NCBI GenBank assembly: GCA_900555765.1
Contig: USMA01000103.1
Coordinates: 1-5,162 of the forward strand
Direction: 5' to 3'
Length of the DNA: 5,162 bases
From: an uncultured Collinsella sp.
Lineage (GTDB): Bacteria; Actinomycetota; Coriobacteriia; Coriobacteriales; Coriobacteriaceae
Part shown: positions 1 to 5,162 of the stretch, one piece after another
How positions within the stretch are numbered: the first letter of the stretch is position 1
How the letters are laid out: each line of letters starts with the position of its first letter
The notes under the pieces: model-generated
What the model was told of the DNA's origin: nothing
Seen by the model: the letters and a program-made list of their open reading frames with translations, nothing else
The model's database searches: none
Program-made: the position numbers and the translations under genes

Positions 1-540
1 GTCAAGGGCATGAGCGCCAACCTTCTGCTCCAAACCGAGACCGACCCCGTCCTTTGGCGCGGGCCGGTCATCGCAGGCGCCAGTAGGCAGTTCTGGAGCG
101 AGACCTCGTGGGGCCCCATCGACTACCTGCTGGTCGACATGCCTCCGGGAACAGGCGACGTCGCGCTCACCGTCTTCCAGTCGCTGCCCGTCGACGGCAT
201 CGTCATCGTCACGAGCCCGCAGGATCTGGTCTCGATGATCGTCGCCAAGGCGGTCAACATGGCCGAGAAGATGAACGTCCCCATTCTGGGCATCGTCGAA
301 AACATGAGCTATATTGAGTGCCCCGACTGCGGCAAGAAGATCGAGGTCTTTGGCAAGAGCAAGCTCCCCGAGGTCGCAGAGCGCTATAACCTCGACATCT
401 TGGGCCAGCTTCCCATCAATCCGGCACTCGCCGAGGCCTGCGATAAGGGCGAGGTCGAGACCGCGCTGCCCGATGGCATGTTGCCCAAGGCAGTCTCTGC
501 CGTCGAGGCCATTGCCCCGCACGAGACCGACGAGGCCTAA
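1..540 (+). CDS. mrp: Mrp/NBP35 family P-loop ATPase, Fe-S cluster carrier (5'-truncated by window edge)
   Basis: This is the C-terminal 179 codons of an Mrp/ApbC/NBP35-type ATPase, a cytosolic dimer that in this family binds a [4Fe-4S] cluster and delivers it to apoproteins. The frame is open from base 1. The ATG at 10 lies inside the family segment VKGMSANLLLQ and is not the real start. Visible landmarks are WRGPVIAG (about 55-78), the switch/Walker B-like stretch LLVDMPPGTGD (127-159), VTSPQDLVSMIVAKAVNMA (about 208-264), and the CPDC pair (319-330), which in the family ligates the cluster at the dimer interface. The Walker A loop (GKGGVGKS type) and roughly the first 100 residues would lie left of the window. 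The TAA at 538-540 is immediately followed by the GTG of the next gene, so the two are almost certainly co-transcribed. The family is certain; the client proteins are unknown. Confidence 0.95.
   Translation, partial: VKGMSANLLLQTETDPVLWRGPVIAGASRQFWSETSWGPIDYLLVDMPPGTGDVALTVFQSLPVDGIVIVTSPQDLVSMIVAKAVNMAEKMNVPILGIVENMSYIECPDCGKKIEVFGKSKLPEVAERYNLDILGQLPINPALAEACDKGEVETALPDGMLPKAVSAVEAIAPHETDEA
532..535 (+). promoter_or_regulatory. Putative ribosome binding site for the HI0933-like gene, inside the mrp 3' end
   Basis: GAGG lies in the last two sense codons of mrp, five bases before the GTG at 541. It is a short but correctly spaced Shine-Dalgarno match. Because mrp and the next gene abut (TAA then GTG, with no spacer), a ribosome terminating on mrp would stop directly over this start. 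Translational coupling is therefore the likely mode of initiation. Confidence 0.5.
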
Positions 541-1812
541 GTGAACACGAGCGCCTTCTATGACGTCCTGGTAATCGGCGGCGGGGCTTCAGGCCTCGCC
601 GCCGCCATTACGGCCGCACGCGCTGGCAAAAGCGTCTGCATCGTTGAGCGCGATGTCGCCTGTGGCCTTAAGCTCCTTGCGACCGGTAACGGCCGCTGCA
701 ACCTCTCCAACGAATCGATTGATCCTCAGCGGTATAACCACCCCGCATTCGTCGAATCCGTCATGGGCCCCCAGCCCGAACAAGAGCTTATGGGTTTCTT
801 CTCCTCGCTGGGTATCATGACAACCTCCGAGGAAGGCCGGCTGTACCCGCGCTCCCTTCGCGCTGAATCGGTGCGCGACGCGCTTCTCAACGTTTGCGAC
901 CGCCTAGGTATCACCTTAATCTGCGGAGCCAACGTTGCCTCGGCGCACAAAGCTTCCGAAGGCTGGGCACTCCAAATAGACCGTCCAGCGCGGGTGCTCA
1001 AGGCAAAAAAGCACGACGACCGAAAATCGGAGCTCCGCTCGCTTCGGAAAGCGCTCGCCGATGTCCCTCGCAAGAACGCGGCCCTGCAGGCACATGCCGT
1101 AATTATCGCCACGGGCGGCAACCCCACCGGCATCGCCGATACGTTTCGCCTCCCCCTCACTTCGCTGCACCCCATCCTCTGCCCCGTATCGGCAACGGTC
1201 GCTGGCGATCGGGCGGCACTCAAGACGTTGGATGGTCTGCGCGTCCGCGCCCGCTTGACGCTCGCCCGTAACCTTAGTGAGCTCTGGTACGAAGACGGTG
1301 AAGTGCTGTTTCGAACCTTCGGCATCTCGGGCGTCGCTGTCTTCAACCTCTCCCGTCGTATCCAGCGCGGCGATACGATCCTGCTCGACGTTTTCCCCGA
1401 CCTCTCTAAAGACGAGCTGCTCGATATGCTTAACCAGCGCGTTAAGCTGCTCGGCGGCTTTTCGCCCCGCAATCCCCGTTGGCTCGACGGCATGCTCGCC
1501 CCGCAACTCTCCTGCGTTGTCTGCACAGCGTTCGAGCAGTGCCATCCAGGCTCCAACGATGTCATCCACCTGGTCTCGATCCTCAAGCACTTTAAGTTGC
1601 TCGTCGAGGGTACAGCCGAGGAGCGCTCGGCGCAGGTCACACGTGGCGGCATATCTATCGAATGCGTCTCGGCACCTGGTCTTTGCGTGAGCGGCGCCAC
1701 AGGCGCCCCGCTTTACGTCTGCGGCGAAGCGCTCGACATCGACGCCGATTGCGGAGGCTTTAACCTTGCGTGGGCCTGGCTCTCGGGCATTCGCGCTGCA
1801 AGCCGCTTGTAG
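541..1812 (+). CDS. HI0933/YhiN-family NAD(P)/FAD-dependent oxidoreductase (often auto-named aminoacetone oxidase family)
   Basis: This is a complete 423-residue flavoprotein, within the family's usual size range. The N-terminal FAD-binding Rossmann motif GGGASG is at residues 13-18, with the ribose-binding acid E36 at the end of strand 2. The family signature LLATGNGRCNLSN follows at 45-57, the second dinucleotide-fold motif ATGG at 190-193, and AQVTRGG at 364-370. The C-terminal FAD-contact block is at 391-416, with CGEALDID then GGFNLAWAWLSG. GTG at 541 is the only sensible start, because the Rossmann strand begins at about residue 7. It abuts mrp in the same frame and is preceded by GAGG. 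One oddity is that residues about 148-181 form a very basic, hydrophilic stretch longer than the usual loop before ATGG. In addition, the STGDGY-type segment that normally follows ATGG appears replaced or shortened. The reaction is unknown for the family; the aminoacetone oxidase label rests on thin evidence. No membrane segment or signal peptide is seen, so it is probably cytosolic. Confidence 0.9.
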   Translation: MNTSAFYDVLVIGGGASGLAAAITAARAGKSVCIVERDVACGLKLLATGNGRCNLSNESIDPQRYNHPAFVESVMGPQPEQELMGFFSSLGIMTTSEEGRLYPRSLRAESVRDALLNVCDRLGITLICGANVASAHKASEGWALQIDRPARVLKAKKHDDRKSELRSLRKALADVPRKNAALQAHAVIIATGGNPTGIADTFRLPLTSLHPILCPVSATVAGDRAALKTLDGLRVRARLTLARNLSELWYEDGEVLFRTFGISGVAVFNLSRRIQRGDTILLDVFPDLSKDELLDMLNQRVKLLGGFSPRNPRWLDGMLAPQLSCVVCTAFEQCHPGSNDVIHLVSILKHFKLLVEGTAEERSAQVTRGGISIECVSAPGLCVSGATGAPLYVCGEALDIDADCGGFNLAWAWLSGIRAASRL

Positions 1813-1822
1813 CCGCGCAGTC

Positions 1823-1828
1823 TATAAT
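1823..1828 (+). promoter_or_regulatory. Candidate -10 promoter element for the COG2509 gene
   Basis: A perfect TATAAT sits just after the end of the HI0933-like gene, in an A/T-rich patch that stands out from the GC-rich surroundings. Transcription would begin at about 1834-1836. The -35 position (about 1799-1805, inside the end of the upstream gene) has no good TTGACA match and there is no TGn extension. The call therefore rests on the -10 box and its location only. Confidence 0.5.
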
Positions 1829-1842
1829 CAAAAACGCATTCG

Positions 1843-1874
1843 GGCCGTCTGGGATACCGGACGGCCTCTTTCTT
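1843..1874 (+). terminator. Leader hairpin with imperfect T-tract: intrinsic terminator or attenuator
   Basis: An inverted repeat pairs 1843-1852 with 1857-1866 as a 10-bp GC-rich stem containing one G-T wobble, closing a four-base GATA loop. It is followed by TCTTTCTT (1867-1874). This looks like a Rho-independent terminator with an interrupted U-tract. It lies 31 bases after the HI0933-like stop codon but also downstream of the only visible -10 box. Transcription of the next gene must therefore pass through it, whether it starts at that promoter or upstream. It could act as a partial operon terminator, an attenuator, or a 5'-stabilising leader structure. Confidence 0.6.
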
Positions 1875-1880
1875 GCCTCT

Positions 1881-1886
1881 AAGGAG
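1881..1886 (+). promoter_or_regulatory. Strong Shine-Dalgarno site fixing the COG2509 gene start
   Basis: AAGGAG lies six bases before the ATG at 1893, a near-ideal site and spacing. It decides the start. The same frame is open further upstream to a GTG at 1770, but that extension would overlap the HI0933-like gene, run through the hairpin, and lack a comparable site. Confidence 0.85.
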
Positions 1887-1892
1887 ACCTCG

Positions 1893-3533
1893 ATGATCGA
1901 AATCACCCAAGTCAACGCGTCGCTCGATGAAGCCGGCGATGAAAATGCCTGCCTCATCGCTGGCAAGCGAGTCGCCAAGCGCGTCCTACGTTGCAAGGAC
2001 TCCGAGATCAAGTCCATCGAGCTCCACCGCAAGTCAATCGACGCTCGCAAAAAACGAGACGTCCATTTTATCCTGAGCTTTCGTGTTGAGCTGACTAGTC
2101 CCCACCTCGAGCGAGAAGCGGTCGACAGCGTCGCCGAGCGTGACCGCTCGCGCGTACGCGCGATAGAGGACGATGGGCCCTCATTCCCCTCCCCCGTCTC
2201 CGACGCACCTCAAGAACGCCCTGTCGTTGTCGGCGCCGGATGCGCCGGCCTTTTCGCTGCGCTCACGCTCGCCAAAGCAGGTCTTAAGCCCTTGCTTATC
2301 GAGCGCGGCGACCCGGCATTTCGCCGCTCGCAGGCGATCGACCTCTTTCTAAAGGAACGCAGCCTCGACTCCGAGAGCAATATTCAGTTTGGTCTGGGCG
2401 GCGCGGGGACCTTCTCGGACGGCAAGCTCAATACGGGAACAAAAAATCCCGCCCATCGCCTTATCCTCGAAACCTTCGTCGAGGCGGGTGCGCCCCACGA
2501 TATTCTGTGGGATGCCATGCCGCACATTGGCTCCGACATCCTTCCCACGGTTGTCACCGCTATATCCCAGCGCATCGAGCAGCTCGGAGGTGTCGTCCGT
2601 TATCGAACAAAGCTCGTCGACATTCACATCGACGCGTCTGGCGCCATTACCGGTATTGATGTCCAATCGTCCCAAGACGCCGCTTGCGAGCCAATCGAGA
2701 CAAAGCACCTCATCCTCGCCTGCGGGCATTCTGCTCGCGATATTTTTGGGCTCCTTAAAGACCACAACGTGGCCCTCGCACAAAAGACCTTTGCCATGGG
2801 CGTTCGCATCGAGCATCCGCAGCGCGACATCGACAGAGCCCAATATGGAGCCTTGGCGGGACATCCAGCGCTCGGGGCGGCCCCTTACAAACTTGTTGCC
2901 CATCTTCCCAACGGCCGCAGCGTGTTCTCGTTTTGCATGTGCCCCGGCGGACAGGTTGTCGCCGCCTCTTCCGAGCAGGGCCACCTGTGCGTCAACGGCG
3001 CCAGCCTCAATGCCCGCGACGGACGCAACGCAAATGCCGCCTTGCTCGTTAACGTCACGCCTGAGGACCTTCCCAACGATGACCCGCTTGCCGGCATCGA
3101 GCTCCAGCGTGCCTGCGAGGCGGCCGCCTATCGCCTGGGCGGTTCCAACTGGAACGCACCGGCACAACTCGTCGGAGATTTCCTCGCAGGACGCGCCAGC
3201 AAGGCGCCCGGAAAGGTAAAGCCCACCTATCCGCTCGGTGTGACCTGGACGGCAATTGACGAAGCCCTGCCGCAGCATATCGTCGAGTCGCTCCGCCTGG
3301 GACTTCCCCTACTCGGAAAAAAGCTACGAGGCTACGACCGCCCCGATGCCGTTCTTACCGGCGTGGAGACTCGTTCGAGCTCACCGGTCACTGTCACTCG
3401 AGACCGAACGTGCCATGCCGTGTCGACCCCGGGCCTCTACCCTTGTGGTGAGGGAGCTGGATATGCCGGCGGCATCATGAGCGCGGCCACCGACGGCATC
3501 CGTTGTGCTGAAGCCCTGATCGCAGACCTCTAA
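1893..3533 (+). CDS. COG2509-type FAD-dependent protein (NAD(P)/FAD-dependent oxidoreductase of unknown substrate)
   Basis: This is a complete 546-residue protein, typical for the family. The N-terminal domain (about 1-75) is a small alpha/beta module carrying the family mark SIDARKK (48-54). A polar linker (about 76-109) leads to the FAD Rossmann fold, with GAGCAG at 114-119 and the ribose acid E137. Family blocks follow in the expected order: NIQFGLGGAGTFSDGKLNTG (163-182), CGHSARD (277-283), GVRIEHPQ (303-310), FCMCPGG (347-353), NARDGRNAN (373-381), ETRSSSPV (492-499) and PCGEGAGYAGG (517-527). This set identifies the family with near certainty. The reaction, electron partner and substrate have not been established for it. 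No signal peptide or transmembrane segment is seen, so it is probably cytosolic. The start is set by AAGGAG at 1881-1886. The gene follows the HI0933-like gene in the same direction after an 80-base leader with a possible promoter and hairpin, and it converges on uvrB. Confidence 0.92.
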   Translation: MIEITQVNASLDEAGDENACLIAGKRVAKRVLRCKDSEIKSIELHRKSIDARKKRDVHFILSFRVELTSPHLEREAVDSVAERDRSRVRAIEDDGPSFPSPVSDAPQERPVVVGAGCAGLFAALTLAKAGLKPLLIERGDPAFRRSQAIDLFLKERSLDSESNIQFGLGGAGTFSDGKLNTGTKNPAHRLILETFVEAGAPHDILWDAMPHIGSDILPTVVTAISQRIEQLGGVVRYRTKLVDIHIDASGAITGIDVQSSQDAACEPIETKHLILACGHSARDIFGLLKDHNVALAQKTFAMGVRIEHPQRDIDRAQYGALAGHPALGAAPYKLVAHLPNGRSVFSFCMCPGGQVVAASSEQGHLCVNGASLNARDGRNANAALLVNVTPEDLPNDDPLAGIELQRACEAAAYRLGGSNWNAPAQLVGDFLAGRASKAPGKVKPTYPLGVTWTAIDEALPQHIVESLRLGLPLLGKKLRGYDRPDAVLTGVETRSSSPVTVTRDRTCHAVSTPGLYPCGEGAGYAGGIMSAATDGIRCAEALIADL

Positions 3534-3552
3534 CGCACAAATTCCAGCGCGC

Positions 3553-3607
3553 AAAAGACATAGGCCCCGAGCTCCACAGGGAACTCGGGGCCTGTTCGTT
3601 ATTTCTT
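3553..3607. terminator. Bidirectional intrinsic terminator between the COG2509 gene and uvrB
   Basis: A perfect 10-bp GC-rich stem pairs 3562-3571 with 3584-3593. It can extend inward by three more pairs after one mismatch, around a short ACAG loop. On the plus strand it is followed by a T-rich stretch (3595-3607) that overlaps the last codons of uvrB. On the minus strand, T-rich sequence (complement of 3553-3560) follows the stem. The position between two convergent stop codons 65 bases apart fits a shared terminator serving both genes. Confidence 0.85.
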
Positions 3608-5162
3608 AAACCGTGCACCCTGGCGTTTTCTGCCCGATGCGAACGTGGAACCCTTGCGGGCCTGCGAGCGTAAGCGCTCGATCGTCTCGTCCTCAGACGC
3701 ACCCTCGAGCATCGCCCGAATCTGAACGACAGCATCGCGCAGGCGCGCCGCCTCCTCAAAGTCCATAGCGGCAGAAGCGTTACGCATATCCTCTTCCATG
3801 GTTTCGACGATCCGCACAAGCTCGTCATGCGGCAGTTCTTCCAACTGCTCCGCAAGTGTCTGCTCGGGCGCCACCGTTTCCGGCACACCGCCCTCGCCCG
3901 ACTCATCGGGCGTATAGAATGCGCCATGGCCAAGAGAGTCGCCCTTCGAGCGTCCCTTGGAGCCCACATTTTTTTCGGCCTCGGCAATAAAACTTGAGAT
4001 GTCGTTGATGGCCTTGCGCACTGTCTTGGGCACAATGCCATGCTCTTCGTTATATGCCATCTGAATCTCGCGACGGCGCTGCGTCTCGTCGATGGCCTCT
4101 TTCATCGAATCGGTCACAACGTCTGCATACATGATGACTTCGCCATCGGCGTTACGGGCTGCACGGCCAATCGTCTGAATCAGCGAACGGCGGTTGCGCA
4201 AGAAGCCTTCCTTATCGGCATCGAGAATTGCCACCAGTGAGACCTCGGGAAGATCCAAGCCCTCGCGAAGCAGGTTGATGCCAACGAGAACATCGATCTT
4301 GCCCTCGCGCAGCGTTCGCAGGATCTCGATACGGTCCATTGTCGCCGTATCAGAGTGCATGTAATTGACCTTAATGCCCGCATCAAGTAGATGGTCGGTC
4401 AGGTCCTCGGCCATGCGCTTGGTCAACGTGGTCACCAGCACGCGCTCCTTGCGGGCAACGCGCTCGCGAATCTCGTCCTCAAGATCGTCAATCTGACCGC
4501 GAACTGGACGCACGTCAATCTTGGGGTCGAGCAGGCCGGTCGGACGAATAATCTGCTCCACGTCGTTTTGGCTCACCCGCAGCTCGTAGTCGCCCGGCGT
4601 GGCCGAAACATAGATAAACTGGGGGATCCTTGCCTCAAACTCATCGAAACGAAGCGGGCGGTTATCGAGCGCCGAGGGCAGGCGAAAACCGTGTTCCACC
4701 AGCGTTACCTTACGCGAGCGGTCGCCTTCATGCATGCCGCGGATCTGCGGCACCGTCACATGGCTCTCGTCGATGATACAGAGCATGTCCTTAGGAAAGT
4801 AATCGATCAGGGTAAACGGCGGCTCACCCGGTTTGCGACCGTCCAGATGACGCGAGTAGTTCTCGATGCCGTTGCAAAAGCCCATCGTCTCGAGCATCTC
4901 AAGATCATAATCGGTGCGCTGCTGCAGACGCTGCGCCTCGAGCAACTTGTCGGTCGCCTTGAGCTCCGCCACGCGCTTCTCGCACTCTTCGCTGATCGAT
5001 TTCAGAGCCGCCTTGACCTTCGGCTTCTCGGTCACGTAGTGCGATGCCGGCCATACGGGGATGGCCTCGTACTCACGAAGCATCTCTCCTGTGACCTCAT
5101 CGATCTCGGCAATCAGCTCGCCCTCGTCGCCAAAGAACTCAAACCGCAACGGATGCTCGGCA
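3599..5162 (-). CDS. uvrB: UvrABC excision repair subunit B, UvrB (5'-truncated by window edge)
   Basis: This is the C-terminal 520 codons of UvrB, the helicase-like subunit that receives damaged DNA from UvrA and loads UvrC for dual incision in nucleotide excision repair. The frame stays open to the right edge (preceding codons read A-E-H-P), so the TTG at 5147-5149 is an internal leucine. The Walker A loop and the damage-gripping beta-hairpin lie outside; full UvrB is about 670-700 residues. Reading from the visible N-terminal side, landmarks are the LRFEFFGDE strand of the UvrA-contact domain, the motif II block IDESHVT (4754-4774), [20 protein letters not shown] (motif III, about 4585-4610), the motif V block [13 protein letters not shown] (4244-4282), and QTIGRAARN (motif VI, 4151-4177). 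The UVR domain is at about 3707-3840 ([11 protein letters not shown]), which contacts UvrC or UvrA. A polar, glycine-rich linker precedes the UVR domain and a basic 35-residue tail follows it. The promoter, and any LexA box, would be off the right edge. Confidence 0.98.
   Translation of the reverse strand, partial: AEHPLRFEFFGDEGELIAEIDEVTGEMLREYEAIPVWPASHYVTEKPKVKAALKSISEECEKRVAELKATDKLLEAQRLQQRTDYDLEMLETMGFCNGIENYSRHLDGRKPGEPPFTLIDYFPKDMLCIIDESHVTVPQIRGMHEGDRSRKVTLVEHGFRLPSALDNRPLRFDEFEARIPQFIYVSATPGDYELRVSQNDVEQIIRPTGLLDPKIDVRPVRGQIDDLEDEIRERVARKERVLVTTLTKRMAEDLTDHLLDAGIKVNYMHSDTATMDRIEILRTLREGKIDVLVGINLLREGLDLPEVSLVAILDADKEGFLRNRRSLIQTIGRAARNADGEVIMYADVVTDSMKEAIDETQRRREIQMAYNEEHGIVPKTVRKAINDISSFIAEAEKNVGSKGRSKGDSLGHGAFYTPDESGEGGVPETVAPEQTLAEQLEELPHDELVRIVETMEEDMRNASAAMDFEEAARLRDAVVQIRAMLEGASEDETIERLRSQARKGSTFASGRKRQGARFKK

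Noticed and set aside
10..12. ATG as the start codon of the Mrp protein
   Set aside because: Upstream codons in the same frame continue the family pattern, and the essential Walker A region must precede it. This Met is internal.
1111..1180. A compensated frameshift in the HI0933-like gene to explain the unusual post-ATGG segment
   Set aside because: Translating the neighbouring frames by eye does not restore an STGDGY-like segment, and the in-frame sequence picks up the family pattern again straight after, so real divergence is more likely.
726..1700. Long open frame on the minus strand (324 codons) opposite the HI0933-like gene, and a second one at 916-1590
   Set aside because: The opposite strand has a complete family-matching gene over the whole span. 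The antisense translations are Ser/Arg-rich with no recognisable motif, which is usual for shadows in GC-rich DNA.
1770..1892. Possible 41-codon N-terminal extension of the COG2509 gene from a GTG at 1770
   Set aside because: It would overlap the end of the upstream gene, run through the leader hairpin and add sequence without family resemblance. The ATG at 1893 has a near-ideal AAGGAG.
2349..3278. 309-codon minus-strand frame and 276-codon plus-strand frame (2389-3219) over the COG2509 gene
   Set aside because: Both are out-of-frame shadows of a gene whose motifs run unbroken through the same bases. Neither has a plausible ribosome binding site or known domain.
4040..4240. Small plus-strand frame inside uvrB
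   Set aside because: It is antisense to the highly conserved helicase motif VI region of uvrB and has no independent support.
5147..5149. TTG as the start codon of uvrB
   Set aside because: The frame continues upstream to the window edge, and this leucine falls in the internal LRFEFFGDE strand of UvrB. The true start is off the window.
1..5162. tRNA or rRNA genes, CRISPR repeats, insertion sequences, attachment sites
   Set aside because: No tandem or direct repeat arrays, no transposase fragments, no cloverleaf-like segments in the only two intergenic gaps (80 and 65 bases), and coding sequence fills the rest.

Overview
The window is GC-rich, gene-dense bacterial chromosome with no mobile, phage, CRISPR or RNA-gene signal. 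The protein families, the GC-biased third codon positions and the sharply biased codon use suggest a high-GC Actinomycetota gut-type organism. A Coriobacteriia member such as Collinsella is my best guess, but this is inference from overall style and no sequence marker here proves it.

Layout: (1) 1-540, plus strand: the 3' two-thirds of an Mrp/NBP35-type P-loop ATPase (Fe-S cluster carrier family), cut by the left edge. (2) 541-1812, plus strand: a complete flavoprotein of the HI0933/YhiN family. It begins on the base after the mrp stop codon and in the same reading frame. (3) 1813-1892: an 80-base leader holding a perfect TATAAT, a strong GC hairpin with an imperfect T-tract, and a strong AAGGAG ribosome binding site. 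(4) 1893-3533, plus strand: a complete 546-residue FAD-dependent protein of the COG2509 type. (5) 3534-3598: a short convergent intergenic region with a strong hairpin that looks like a bidirectional terminator. (6) 3599-5162, minus strand: uvrB, the nucleotide excision repair helicase subunit, cut by the right edge and lacking its N-terminal part.

The first three genes read as one co-directional redox or Fe-S themed group: a cluster carrier and two flavoproteins whose physiological substrates are unknown. The first two look translationally coupled. The third may be transcribed from its own promoter, through a leader hairpin. uvrB is a separate, convergent transcription unit.

I see no clearly novel multi-gene system. 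The points most worth a second look are the promoter-hairpin-RBS leader of the COG2509 gene, the atypical middle region of the HI0933-like protein (a basic insertion, with the following family motif apparently shortened), and the pairing of two orphan flavoprotein families with Mrp.
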